A DNA stretch of 64,000 nt from Mesorhizobium sp. AR02. Lineage in GTDB: Bacteria > Pseudomonadota > Alphaproteobacteria > Rhizobiales > Rhizobiaceae. Each line of letters starts with the position of its first letter. Position 1 is the stretch's first letter. The stretch covers positions 3,348,001 to 3,412,000 of the forward strand of contig NZ_CP080531.1 of assembly GCF_024746835.1 (NCBI RefSeq). The letters are read 5' to 3'. The notes under the pieces are model-generated. The model had not been told where the DNA came from. It worked only from the letters and a program-made list of their open reading frames with translations, and did no database searches. Positions 45,240 to 52,788 of the stretch are shown piece after piece. The translations under genes were made by a program, and so were the position numbers.

Positions 45240-45434
45240 CTATCCGCGGCGGAACAATGCCTCGGCGGCCGATTTGGTGTTGTCCTTGGCCCTGAGCTCC
45301 GCTTCCAGCCGGGTGATTTCGTCGCGCAGGATGCCGATCCGCTCCGACAGTTCGCCAACGGAGAGCAGCGACAGGTCCTGCCCGATCTCGTGCGGGCGCG
45401 CCTTCTTCTTGGGTTCGTCGTCGAAGATCGCCAT
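45240..45434 (-). CDS. DUF1192 small protein
   Basis: The 64-residue protein starts MAIFDDEPKKKARPHEIG and continues LSLLSVGELSERIGILRDEITRLEAELRAK, the DUF1192 pattern of alphaproteobacteria: an acidic/basic N-terminus followed by a short coiled coil. The internal ATG at 45434 with GGAGGAG upstream is the family start. The function is unknown. Confidence 0.92.
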   Translation of the reverse strand: MAIFDDEPKKKARPHEIGQDLSLLSVGELSERIGILRDEITRLEAELRAKDNTKSAAEALFRRG

Positions 45435-45556
45435 CGTCGCTCCTCCTCCGTCACACCAGATTGGCCATTTGCCTGATTTGGCAATCAGCATACATAGGGC
45501 ACGGGCGTCGATGCAAACAGCCGGTAAGGATGCGGCGAGGAAAGACGGGAAACTTC

Positions 45557-46567
45557 ATGGCGAACGGACAGAAAATTCCGGCAAGGATGACGGCGATCGC
45601 GATTTCGGAGCCGGGTGGCCCACGGGTGCTGAAACCGGAAACGCGCGACGTGCCGCAGCCCGGCCCCGGCGAGATCCTGATCAAGGTGCATGCCGCCGGC
45701 GTCAACCGGCCCGACATACAGCAGCGCAAGGGCGCCTATCCGCCGCCGCCCGGCGCATCGGACCTGCCGGGCCTCGAAGTGTCGGGCGAAGTGGCAGCCC
45801 TTGGTGACGAGATATCGCGCTGGCGCATTGGCGACCGGGTCTGCGCGCTGACGCCAGGCGGCGGTTATGCCGAATACGTCAAAGTTCATACCGGCAGCGT
45901 GCTGCCGCTGCCGGCCGGCTTCACCCACACAGAGGCCGCGGCGGTACCGGAAAACTATTTCACCGTCTGGTACAATGTGTTCGAGCGCGGCGGCCTGAAG
46001 AAGGGCGAGACGCTGCTGGTGCATGGCGGCTCGTCCGGCATCGGCACCACGGCGATCCAACTGGCTTCCGCCTTCGGTGCCTATGTCATCACCACCGCCG
46101 GCAGCAAGGAGAAATGCGACGCTTGCCTGAAGCTCGGCGCCGACCGTGCGATCAACTATCGCGAGGAGGATTTTGTCACGGCGGTCAAGGAGGCGACGGA
46201 TGGCAAGGGCGCCAATGTCATCCTCGACATGGTCGGCGGCGACTATGTCCAGCGAAACTACGAAGCCGCCGCCGTCGAGGGCCGCATTGTCCAGATCGCG
46301 GTGCAGGCCGGCGCTGTCGCCAGTGCCGATTTTTCCAAGATCATGGTCAAGCGGCTGACCCATACGGGTTCGACGCTGAGGCCGCGCACCGTCGAGTTCA
46401 AGGCGGCGATCGCGTCGGCGCTGGAGGCACAGGTCTGGCCGCTGCTCGGCACACGCAAGGTGGCACCTGTCATGGACATGATCTACCCGCTCACCGATGC
46501 CTGGCGCGCACATGAGCGGATGGAGGAGGGCGAGCATATCGGCAAGATCGTGCTCGACGTCGGCTAG
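45557..46567 (+). CDS. zinc-free NAD(P)H:quinone oxidoreductase (PIG3-like)
   Basis: About 336 residues from the ATG at 45557 (the ATG at 45587 is also possible). It is a medium-chain dehydrogenase/reductase of the quinone-reductase/TP53I3 (PIG3) group. Features are AAGVNRPDIQQRKGAYPPPPGASD, NYFTVWYNVFERGGLKKGETLLVHGGSSGIGTTAIQLA (NADPH-binding) and GADRAINYREEDF. The catalytic zinc ligands of alcohol dehydrogenases are missing. It may reduce quinones or other electrophiles with NADPH. Confidence 0.92.
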   Translation: MANGQKIPARMTAIAISEPGGPRVLKPETRDVPQPGPGEILIKVHAAGVNRPDIQQRKGAYPPPPGASDLPGLEVSGEVAALGDEISRWRIGDRVCALTPGGGYAEYVKVHTGSVLPLPAGFTHTEAAAVPENYFTVWYNVFERGGLKKGETLLVHGGSSGIGTTAIQLASAFGAYVITTAGSKEKCDACLKLGADRAINYREEDFVTAVKEATDGKGANVILDMVGGDYVQRNYEAAAVEGRIVQIAVQAGAVASADFSKIMVKRLTHTGSTLRPRTVEFKAAIASALEAQVWPLLGTRKVAPVMDMIYPLTDAWRAHERMEEGEHIGKIVLDVG

Positions 46568-46931
46568 GACGTATCGATATTCCGGTGATGCCGGCCTGCA
46601 AATGGCTGATACCTGCGCTTCCGGCCTTCGCCGGCCGAAGCACTCACGTGGGCGGTCGTGGCTGTTAAGGCTATGGCCGGCATAGGCCGGTGCTCACGTA
46701 CTTAAGTACGCTGCGCTCGTCGCAAGGGCGACCCCGGAAACCATCATTTTCGACTCGGCCTGATCGGAATCTCGACACGTCCTGAGCCGAGGCCTGCCTA
46801 CGAGATGAACAGAAGCTTAATGGTGCAATGCAGCATTTGCATCATTGCTATGCAAAATCGGCCGTTCAAGTCCCCATCGATGATCACTATCTGTGCAGCA
46901 TCGAAACGAACACCCCATCAGGAGGACTACC
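46568..46931. other. intergenic region with repeat-like sequence and a palindromic site
   Basis: The 364-base gap has two parts. From about 46590 to 46765 it contains palindromic GC-rich sequence (CCGGCCTTCGCCGGCC, GGCCGGCATAGGCCGG and ACGTACTTAAGTACG) that shares the TGCTCACGTACT...CGCTC block with repeat family 1, so it is probably a distant or composite member. From 46825 onward lies the candidate operator and promoter of the DUF1127 gene. There is no gene. Confidence 0.6.
46825..46848. promoter_or_regulatory. 24-bp imperfect palindrome upstream of the DUF1127 gene
   Basis: GCAATG and CATTGC are the outer arms and GCA and TGC the inner arms of a symmetric site 84 bases before the DUF1127 start. 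It is followed by another TATGCAAAATC. The spacing fits a transcription factor dimer, perhaps a LysR type, as DUF1127 genes are under such control in relatives; that assignment is inference. Confidence 0.5.
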
Positions 46932-47072
46932 ATGAACCCGATCCGCGCTTTCCGTAACTGGCGCATGTACAACGAGACCGTGCGCGAACTGAACAAGCTC
47001 AACGCCCGTCAGCTCAACGATCTCGGCATCAACCGCGCCGACATCGAGCGGATCGCCCGCCAGGCGATCTGA
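46932..47072 (+). CDS. DUF1127 small protein
   Basis: A 46-residue Arg/Asn-rich protein, MNPIRAFRNWRMYNETVREL and then LNARQLNDLGINRADIERIA, the classic DUF1127 motif. A perfect AGGAGGA ribosome binding site precedes it. Small DUF1127 proteins in rhizobia and relatives affect RNA turnover and phosphate/carbon metabolism; the exact role of this one is unknown. A related short protein is encoded at 50279-50446. The hairpin at 47085-47102 follows. Confidence 0.93.
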   Translation: MNPIRAFRNWRMYNETVRELNKLNARQLNDLGINRADIERIARQAI

Positions 47073-47084
47073 TTTCAAGCACGA

Positions 47085-47102
47085 CCCGGCCGTAGGGCCG
47101 GG
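47085..47102 (+). terminator. GC-rich hairpin after the DUF1127 gene
   Basis: CCCGGCC and GGCCGGG form a 7-bp stem around GTAG, 13 bases after the stop. There is no T-run, so it may stabilise the transcript rather than end it. Confidence 0.5.
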
Positions 47103-47152
47103 CTCATGTTGAGAAGTAGAGCCGTCGCAGACGTTCCCCGTTTCCGGTTCCG

Positions 47153-47190
47153 AACCCGCTGGACCCCGTCCAGCGGGTTTTGTCTTTTTG
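47153..47190 (+). terminator. strong Rho-independent terminator
   Basis: AACCCGCTGGAC and GTCCAGCGGGTT are a perfect 12-bp stem with a CCC loop, followed by TTGTCTTTTT. It ends the DUF1127 transcript. Confidence 0.93.
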
Positions 47191-47412
47191 GGGGTCTGCG
47201 CAATTGCAGGCGCGCGTAGCCAAGACCTGGACGCGCCAGCAAAGCCAGATGGTGGCGTTGCTCAAAAGCGCCGGTACCTTTGGCTGAAGTGGGTGGCGGT
47301 CAAGGCATTCGAATGCGCTTGCCGGCTCCCGAACGTATCGGGGCCGCCGCGCCTCCAAAAACATTGCGAAACAGCAAGGGAACGGTTATACAGGCCACGA
47401 ATTTCCCATTTT

Positions 47413-47450
47413 GGTGGCTCTAAACCACCGCCCGCGCGGGAACGCGGGCG
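47413..47450 (+). promoter_or_regulatory. tandem stem-loops in the leader of the TrcR-like gene
   Basis: GGTGG/CCACC around CTCTAAA is followed at once by CGCCCGCG/CGCGGGCG around CGGGAA. The second stem ends just before the ribosome binding site (AGAAGGA) of the gene at 47470. They could tune translation or protect the 5' end. Confidence 0.5.
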
Positions 47451-47469
47451 AACGAGAAGGATTTTTTAA

Positions 47470-48165
47470 ATGGCCAATACGCTGCTGATGCCCAAGGCGA
47501 CCGCCGTCTGGCTGGTCGACAACACCGCGCTCTCCTTCGAGCAGATCGCGCAGTTCTGCGGGCTGCATCCGCTCGAGGTCAAGGCGATCGCCGACGGCGA
47601 ATCGGCGCAAGGCATCAAGGGCATGGACCCGATCATGACCGGCCAGCTGACCCGCGACGAGATCGCGCGCGCCGAGAAAGACCCGAACCAGCGCCTGAAG
47701 CTTTCCGACCCCAAGGTCCGGGTGCCGGAATCCAAGCGCAAGGGTCCGCGCTACACGCCGCTGTCGAAGCGTCAGGACCGGCCGAACGCCATCCTGTGGC
47801 TGGTGCGCAACCATCCCGAACTCAAGGACGCGCAGATTTCGCGTCTCGTCGGCACTACCAAGTCGACGATCGAGCAGATCCGCGAACGCAAGCACTGGAA
47901 TTCGGCCAATCTGCAGCCGATGGACCCGGTGACGCTGGGTCTCGCCTCGCAGATCGACCTCGACATGGAAGTCAACCGCGCCTCGCGCGGCCGCGAACAG
48001 GCGCAGCCGGTCGGCGACACGCTGCTGCCGGCGGCCCTGACCGAGCGGCTGGTGCCGGCTCCGGAAAAGCCGAAGGACGAGGATGCCGAGCTCGACGCCA
48101 ATGCCGTGTTCGCCAAGCTCTCGGCCTTGAAGTCGAAGAACACCGACACGGACGACGACGAGTAA
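47470..48165 (+). CDS. trcR: DUF1013 (TrcR-like cell cycle regulator) protein
   Basis: A 231-residue DUF1013 protein. The family is restricted to alphaproteobacteria; the Caulobacter member TrcR is linked to RNA polymerase and cell cycle transcription. Features are LMPKATAVWLVDNTALSFEQIAQFCGLHPLEVKAI near the start and a second HTH-like block (RNHPELKDAQISRLVGTTKSTIEQI) near 110. The C-terminus is acidic (DTDDDE). The gene symbol rests on family identity. A terminator follows at 48184. Confidence 0.85.
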   Translation: MANTLLMPKATAVWLVDNTALSFEQIAQFCGLHPLEVKAIADGESAQGIKGMDPIMTGQLTRDEIARAEKDPNQRLKLSDPKVRVPESKRKGPRYTPLSKRQDRPNAILWLVRNHPELKDAQISRLVGTTKSTIEQIRERKHWNSANLQPMDPVTLGLASQIDLDMEVNRASRGREQAQPVGDTLLPAALTERLVPAPEKPKDEDAELDANAVFAKLSALKSKNTDTDDDE

Positions 48166-48183
48166 GATTCTCGCGAACTCAAG

Positions 48184-48211
48184 AAAAAGCCCGCTTCGAG
48201 CGGGCTTTTTT
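48184..48211 (+). terminator. Rho-independent terminator of the TrcR-like gene
   Basis: AAAAAGCCCGCT and AGCGGGCTTTTTT form a stem with a TCG loop, 18 bases after the stop codon. It is also oriented to stop the convergent WYL regulator transcript. Confidence 0.95.
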
Positions 48212-48227
48212 GTACGGTCTGATCGGC

Positions 48228-48947
48228 TCAGCTTCGCGCCACGCGGTCCGGCGCCATGCCGTAATCCTCGCTGCGTTCCACGGCCCGGTAGAAGTCGGCA
48301 AGCTGCTTGCCACGCTCCGGTTTGAAGATGCGGCCGGCGATCACCACCGAGGCGATGCGGTCGATGCGGAAGGCGCGGAAGTCGTCGCGCATCTCGCACC
48401 AGGCGACCAGCGTCCACACCTTGCCCCAGAACCACAGGCCGAGCGGCCTGATGTCGCGCGCGGTGCCGCGGCCGGCCTCGTCTGAGTAGTCGATGGTCAG
48501 CACCTGGCGCTTTTCGACCGCGCGCTCTATCAGGTCGATCGCCTCGCGGGCGGCGTCGCTGACCACCCACATCGGCGTGTGGATCTCGGTGCGGGCGATG
48601 CGGTCCTTTTCGGCATCGGGCAGCACGGCGCCGATCTTGACCAGCGCCTCGTCCGCGGCCCGCGCCATGGCGGCGCCGCCAAAGGCGCGCACCATGCGGG
48701 CGCCGGCAACCAGCGCCACGATCTCGTCACGCGTGAACATCAGCGGCGGAAGGTCGAACCCCTCCCTCATCATGTAACCGACACCCGCCTCGCCGTCGAT
48801 CGGCACCCCGGTCGACTGCAGGTCGGCTATGTCGCGATAGATCGTTCGCTCGGAAACCTCGAGCCACGTGCCGAGCTTCTGGGCGGTGACCAGACGGCCA
48901 CCACGCAGATGCTGCACGATCTGAAAGAGCCTGTCGGCGCGGCGCAT
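48228..48947 (-). CDS. YafY-type HTH/WYL-domain transcriptional regulator
   Basis: A 239-residue regulator. The N-terminal DeoR-like HTH (about 1-60) shows RRADRLFQIVQHLRGGRLVTAQKLGTWLEVSERTIYRDIADLQSTGVPIDGEAG. The C-terminal WYL domain (about 135-230) is visible as LTIDYSDEAGRGTARDIRPLGLWFWGKVWTLVAWCEMRDDFRAFRIDRI. WYL proteins sense small ligands or nucleic acids. Its target may lie within the nearby DJ-1/VOC region, but no operator is in front of it. Confidence 0.93.
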   Translation of the reverse strand: MRRADRLFQIVQHLRGGRLVTAQKLGTWLEVSERTIYRDIADLQSTGVPIDGEAGVGYMMREGFDLPPLMFTRDEIVALVAGARMVRAFGGAAMARAADEALVKIGAVLPDAEKDRIARTEIHTPMWVVSDAAREAIDLIERAVEKRQVLTIDYSDEAGRGTARDIRPLGLWFWGKVWTLVAWCEMRDDFRAFRIDRIASVVIAGRIFKPERGKQLADFYRAVERSEDYGMAPDRVARS

Positions 48948-48972
48948 CGTGTGCTTCCCCAGTGTTGTCGCT

Positions 48973-49073
48973 AGAGCGGTTTACCGTTTCACGGAAACAG
49001 TAAACCGCTCTATCTCTCTGCTTTGACGCAATTCCGGACGGAAAACCGCCGGGCACTTTTCCTGGAATTGCTT
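48973..49073. repeat. intergenic palindromic repeat, family 2 copy 1
   Basis: Two nested palindromes in tandem. AGAGCGGTTTAC pairs with GTAAACCGCTCT around CGTTTCACGGAAACA. Then GCAATTCC pairs with GGAATTGC around an inner GGAAAA/TTTTCC. A second copy of the whole arrangement occurs at 58211-58308, with the block GACGCAATTCCGGACGGAAAACCGC almost identical. It is a repeated non-coding element. Confidence 0.9.
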
Positions 49074-49121
49074 TAGGCATGCCGTGGTCCCGGAACTGGG
49101 CCCACTTCCAGATGACATGCA

Positions 49122-49529
49122 TTACGGTTTCAGTCCTTCGCGCTTGCGCTGGGCGGCAACGAACTCCGCGCCAAAGGACAGTTTCTTCGTTGTCGGCGTC
49201 TTCGCATCGAGCACGCGCCAGAAGGGCGCGACGTCGCTCAGCGTCATGCCGCGCTCAAGGTCTTCCCTGGCGGCTTCGGCAACCGTGCGCAGATGATAGC
49301 CGATGGTGACCGGGCATGTCACTTCGGCGCCATGTTCGATGGCAAGCGCGGTGCGCAACGCGCGGATATCCATCTCGACGCCTTGCGGAATAGAGCGGAT
49401 GAAATCGTCGACCTGGCGGGCGGTCGGCACCAGCATCGGCTGGCCTTCGACCACGTCACCTATCGTGCGCGGCGTTGGTTTCACGCCGTTAATGCCCGGT
49501 GTGTTCAGCCTGTCGTTCCAACTCTTCAT
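49122..49529 (-). CDS. hypothetical protein, possibly alkyltransferase-like in fold
   Basis: A 135-residue protein starting at 49529 with AAAGGAC as ribosome binding site. Segments QVDDFIRSIPQGVEMDIRALRTALAIEHGAEVTCPVTIGYHLR and APFWRVLDAKTPTTKKLSFGAEFVAAQRKREG recall the DNA-binding part of alkyltransferase-like proteins (IPxG, then a helical pair and an RV block), but the catalytic PCHR is absent. I cannot name the family with certainty. A 26-bp palindrome lies 57 bases upstream. Confidence 0.6.
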   Translation of the reverse strand: MKSWNDRLNTPGINGVKPTPRTIGDVVEGQPMLVPTARQVDDFIRSIPQGVEMDIRALRTALAIEHGAEVTCPVTIGYHLRTVAEAAREDLERGMTLSDVAPFWRVLDAKTPTTKKLSFGAEFVAAQRKREGLKP

Positions 49530-49585
49530 CGAGCGTCCTTTCGACCGTCGACGCGCAGTGTCTCGATCTTGCACCATCGCACGCC

Positions 49586-49611
49586 CCTCCTGACAGCATG
49601 CTGTCAGGAGG
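49586..49611. promoter_or_regulatory. perfect 26-bp palindrome, copy 1
   Basis: CCTCCTGACAGCA is followed directly by TGCTGTCAGGAGG, a perfect inverted repeat. It overlaps the end of the DJ-1-like gene (stop at 49604) and lies upstream of the gene at 49122-49529. A near-identical site is at 50488-50513, and both are flanked by the same CATCGCACGCC-type sequence, so it is most likely an operator of a shared regulator. Confidence 0.75.
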
Positions 49612-50194
49612 CTTCAGCATATTCCTTCACGAACAGCGTTCGCATCTGCGCGAGATCGCTGCCTCTTTCGGGATAGAGCGTCTTCAAAAAGGCAAGGGCG
49701 AAGGTGCCGGGCGCCGAGCCCGGCGCGGACACGATCTTGCCGTCGGCGACGGCATGCGGCACGTCCTGATAGTTCAGATCACCGGCATAGCCGCCTTCAT
49801 GGCCGTTGATCCAGTCGCGGCCATTGCTGGTATGCCTGGCTTCTTCGAACATGCCGGCTCGGGCCAGCGCCAGCGTTCCGGCGCAGATACCGCCGACCAC
49901 GCCGCCGCGCGTTGCGACGGCGTTGAGCAGTTCAGCGACATCCGGCGGCGCTTTACCCGCCCACTGATCGGAACCGATGACGGCGACAGCATCGAGATCG
50001 GCATTCTCTTCAATGCCGGCCGAGCGGTCGGGCGTCAGCCGAAAACCGCTGATTCCGGTCACCGGCTTGCCTTCGGGCGTCAGCGACACGGCGCGTGCGC
50101 CGAACCATTCAACCGCCGAGGCCGCCAGCAGCCCATACTCCCAGTCGGCAAAACCTTCGATGAAGAGGAAGCCGATCGTCTTCTGTTCGGGCAT
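49604..50194 (-). CDS. DJ-1/PfpI family protein
   Basis: A 196-residue class I glutamine-amidotransferase-like protein. The nucleophile Cys104 sits in GGICAGTLALARAG, with the conserved Glu/Asp near the start in EGFADWEYG; the C-terminus contains GNLNYQD-like GDLNYQDVPHAVADG and SAPGSAPGTFALAFLK. DJ-1/PfpI proteins may act as glyoxalases, deglycases, chaperones or transcription-related proteins. Its 3' end overlaps the palindrome at 49586. It is downstream of the small DUF1127-like gene. Confidence 0.92.
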   Translation of the reverse strand: MPEQKTIGFLFIEGFADWEYGLLAASAVEWFGARAVSLTPEGKPVTGISGFRLTPDRSAGIEENADLDAVAVIGSDQWAGKAPPDVAELLNAVATRGGVVGGICAGTLALARAGMFEEARHTSNGRDWINGHEGGYAGDLNYQDVPHAVADGKIVSAPGSAPGTFALAFLKTLYPERGSDLAQMRTLFVKEYAEAS

Positions 50195-50278
50195 GAGCTC
50201 GCTCCATCCCCCGGCGCGCCGTAGCTATATCTGGGCATTGGCGCGTCCATGTCCAATATTGACGTCGAAAAATTCGCC

Positions 50279-50446
50279 TCAATTGCCGCGGGAGCGACGT
50301 TCCGCATACATATCCGGCCAGCCGATATCCTTGCGGATGTCCGCGGGAAGTGAGTTCATGAAGCGCTGCGTGCGGATTTCGTTGCGCATCGTACGAACCT
50401 TGCCGACATAGTGCTGCATGCCGCGCAGAATGGTGTAACCGTTCAT
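50279..50446 (-). CDS. DUF1127-like small protein
   Basis: A 55-residue basic protein, MNGYTILRGMQHYVGKVRTM then RTQRFMNSLPADIRKDIGWPD. The C-terminal half (LPADIRKDIGWP) has the DUF1127 flavour. The ATG at 50446 follows an AGGAGA ribosome binding site. The second 26-bp palindrome is 42 bases upstream. It is probably co-transcribed with the DJ-1-like gene, 85 bases downstream. Confidence 0.75.
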   Translation of the reverse strand: MNGYTILRGMQHYVGKVRTMRNEIRTQRFMNSLPADIRKDIGWPDMYAERRSRGN

Positions 50447-50487
50447 GACCAGTCTCCTCGCTCTTGATGGAGACACTATCGCACACC

Positions 50488-50513
50488 CCTCCTGACAGCA
50501 GTCTGTCAGGAGG
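50488..50513. promoter_or_regulatory. 26-bp palindrome, copy 2
   Basis: CCTCCTGACAG and CTGTCAGGAGG flank CAGT. It matches copy 1 (49586) in both arms and in the neighbouring ATCGCACACCC. It is positioned as an operator for the DUF1127-like/DJ-1 unit. A half-site CTGTCAGGA recurs at 50672-50680, upstream of the VOC gene. Confidence 0.75.
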
Positions 50514-50756
50514 ATGTCAGGCACTCGACGATAGTTCCGTTCGATGCGTCTCCTAAGGGAAAGCATTGTTTTCCGCTGCCATCATGCCTCGCCGCTGCAA
50601 GCCTGCGGGATGCAGATTGTTCACCATTGGAATGACAGTAGAGACGTCGTTGTTCACCGCATGGCGACGGACTGTCAGGATAGGCGGTCTTCAGCGACGT
50701 GATCGGAGTTCTGATATGAAAGGAGAAAATTCTTCCCCAAAACCAGGGAGACGACC

Positions 50757-51710
50757 ATGAGCCTGCAACTGACAGGAATCCACCATCTGACCGCCATCAC
50801 CGCCAATGCGCCCGGTAATCTTCACTTCTACACGAAGGTGCTGGGCTTGCGGCTGGTCAAGAAGACGGTGAACCAGGACGACACATCGGCCTACCACCTC
50901 TTCTATGCCGACGGCGAAGCGACGCCAGGCACCGACCTTACCTTCTTCGACTGGCCGGTTGGCCGCGAGCGGCGCGGCACAAACAGCATCGCGCGGACCA
51001 GCCTCAGGGTCGGCAGCCCGGAAAGCCTTGCTTGGTGGAAACAGCACCTGAACGGCGAGAACATCGCAACGAGTGAGATTGCCGATACTGGCGGTTACCC
51101 GGCGCTGGATTTCGAGGATCCCGAGGGTCAGCGCCTGCGGCTCGTCAGCGATGGCGGCAAGGGCGGTAGCCATCCCTGGGCGCAAAGCCCGGTGCCGGCC
51201 GAGCATCAGATCCGCGGGCTCGGGCCGATCGTCATCAGTGTCCCTGACATCACCAACACCGAGGCGGTGCTGACCCGGGTGATGAATATGCGCAAGCTCC
51301 GCGACTATGCTTCACGGGATGGCGAGGGCCAGGTCCATGTCTTCGAAATGGGCGCGGGTGGGCCGGCGGCGGAACTTCATGTCGCCGTGCAGCCCGGGTT
51401 GGCGCCAGCAAGGCAAGGCGCCGGCGCGGTTCACCACGTCGCCTTCAGGGCACCGGACCAGGAGACGTTGCATCTGTGGACCGCCCGTCTGGCCGAATTC
51501 CGTCTGCCGTCGAGCGGCGAGGTCGAACGCTATTACTTCCGCTCGCTCTATTTCCGCGAGCCGAATGGTATCCTGTTCGAGATCGCCACCGACGGGCCGG
51601 GGTTCACCGCCGACGAGCCGCTGGAGACGCTGGGCGAAAGCCTTGCCCTGCCGCCTTTCCTCGAAGCAAAGCGGGCCTCGATCGAAGCCGGCCTCAAGCC
51701 GTTGAAGTAG
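50757..51710 (+). CDS. VOC-family ring-cleaving dioxygenase/glyoxalase-like protein
   Basis: A 317-residue protein with two vicinal oxygen chelate modules. Metal-ligand candidates are His in GIHHLTAITANAPGN (residue 9 or 10), His in VHHVAFRAPD and Glu in EPNGILFEIATDGPG. It belongs to the MhqO-like ring-cleaving dioxygenases often encoded with DJ-1 or quinone genes. The substrate may be a hydroquinone or catechol-like compound. A terminator hairpin follows at 51721. Confidence 0.9.
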   Translation: MSLQLTGIHHLTAITANAPGNLHFYTKVLGLRLVKKTVNQDDTSAYHLFYADGEATPGTDLTFFDWPVGRERRGTNSIARTSLRVGSPESLAWWKQHLNGENIATSEIADTGGYPALDFEDPEGQRLRLVSDGGKGGSHPWAQSPVPAEHQIRGLGPIVISVPDITNTEAVLTRVMNMRKLRDYASRDGEGQVHVFEMGAGGPAAELHVAVQPGLAPARQGAGAVHHVAFRAPDQETLHLWTARLAEFRLPSSGEVERYYFRSLYFREPNGILFEIATDGPGFTADEPLETLGESLALPPFLEAKRASIEAGLKPLK

Positions 51711-51720
51711 ATCGGCCCCC

Positions 51721-51755
51721 AACGGGCGCCACGTTCCGATTCGGGAACGCGGCGC
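51721..51755 (+). terminator. hairpin terminator of the VOC gene
   Basis: GGCGCC-A-CGTTCC and GGGAACG-C-GGCGCC pair around GATTC, with AAC/GTT extending the stem and TTCTTTCT after it. It lies 11 bases past the stop. Confidence 0.85.
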
Positions 51756-51820
51756 CTGTTCTTTCTCGGAAACCAAACGACGCGCTTTGACAGCCGGCCG
51801 CGTTGCTGGTCAAAGGCGGC

Positions 51821-51982
51821 ATGACGAAACTCCTCGCCCTTGTCATCGTCGGCTTCATGGTCATCCAGCTGATCAAACCGATCGGCTGGCCAGGGCTGAA
51901 GCACCGCGGCGATTTCTGGAAGCTGGCGCTGCTCGCCATGGCGGCGATCTCGCTGGCGGCCGTGCTCGGGCATTTGACATAG
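51821..51982 (+). CDS. hypothetical 53-residue membrane protein
   Basis: The ORF MTKLLALVIVGFMVIQLIKP, with GWPGLKHRGDFWKLALLAMAAISLAAVLGHLT after it, has two hydrophobic segments joined by a positively charged loop. The ribosome binding site is AAGGCGG. It has the length and pattern of small conserved rhizobial membrane proteins; I recognise no function. It is separated from the VOC gene by a terminator and thus has its own promoter. Confidence 0.75.
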   Translation: MTKLLALVIVGFMVIQLIKPIGWPGLKHRGDFWKLALLAMAAISLAAVLGHLT

Positions 51983-52013
51983 GCCCGCGCATGGCAGGAC
52001 CGGCGGCGCAAGG

Positions 52014-52727
52014 TCAGCCGGCAAGCACCAGGCCGACGAGATGCTCGGCCCAGGCGCGGTAACCGGCTTCCGAGGCGTGAAACCCGTCGGAGGCAAAACC
52101 GGCCTCCGGGTTGGTGATCGGCAGGCGTGGCGCCGGCACCGCGCCGCGCTCCAGGCAGAGCCGTTCACCCATCCGGTTCATTGCGGTGGCGCGGATTTCG
52201 AGGATCTTGCCGAGCAGCGGCGGCATGGCCGGTGCGCGCGTGAATTCCAGCACCGGCGACCACACCACCCGCGCCTCCGGCCATTTGGCGCGCAGCGCGT
52301 AGAGCAGGCCGCCGAACTCCTTCTTGAAGCGCGGCACGGAATGAAAATTCTTGGTGTCGTTGGTGCCGATGGCAAGCACGATATGCGTCCACGCATCGGC
52401 CGACAGATTGGGCAGGACATGGTCGCGGATCTGGCACGACGTCGCCGAATTGAAGCCGGCGGCGCGCCAGCGCACCGCGCGGCCGGTACGCTGCGAGATC
52501 AGCATGGCGAGTTGCGCGGCAAGACCGTTCTCGGAATTGCCGATGCCGACTGAAGCGGCCGAGGAATCACCCAGCACCAGTAATGAGATATCAGGCGCCT
52601 CGCCTGATATCTCATGCATGACCGGACCCTGTGCCGGGAGCATGCGCGAGGTTCGGCGGCGCACGCCCAATCCCTGCCAGACATAGATGGGGAACGCGAG
52701 CCAGGTGAGAAGAGCGGGGAAGCGCAT
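52014..52727 (-). CDS. SGNH/GDSL-family hydrolase
   Basis: A 237-residue SGNH hydrolase. The catalytic Ser55 is in VLGDSSAASVGIG, Asn is in GTNDTKNF and the Asp-His pair is in DGFHASEAGY. The N-terminal AFPIYVWQGLGVRRR may be a membrane-anchoring or signal segment. Such enzymes hydrolyse acyl esters, for instance on sugars or lipids. The substrate is unknown and no operon partner helps. Confidence 0.92.
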   Translation of the reverse strand: MRFPALLTWLAFPIYVWQGLGVRRRTSRMLPAQGPVMHEISGEAPDISLLVLGDSSAASVGIGNSENGLAAQLAMLISQRTGRAVRWRAAGFNSATSCQIRDHVLPNLSADAWTHIVLAIGTNDTKNFHSVPRFKKEFGGLLYALRAKWPEARVVWSPVLEFTRAPAMPPLLGKILEIRATAMNRMGERLCLERGAVPAPRLPITNPEAGFASDGFHASEAGYRAWAEHLVGLVLAG

Positions 52728-52788
52728 GGCGATACCGTGGAACGATCTGCGGCAGGCTTAGCGCATGTTTCGGCTGAGGTGAACGCCT

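Larger units (their letters stand above)
47073..47469. other. intergenic region upstream of the TrcR-like gene
   Basis: The 397-base gap contains the hairpins listed at 47085-47102 and 47153-47190, which end the DUF1127 transcript, and a leader with two further stem-loops (47413-47429 and 47429-47450). The middle (about 47195-47400) has no ORF with family support; the promoter of the downstream gene is presumably near 47380-47400. Confidence 0.6.

Noticed and set aside
47110..47190. tRNA gene suggested by GGTTCCGAACCC
   Set aside because: No acceptor, D or anticodon stem could be built; the sequence belongs to a terminator hairpin.
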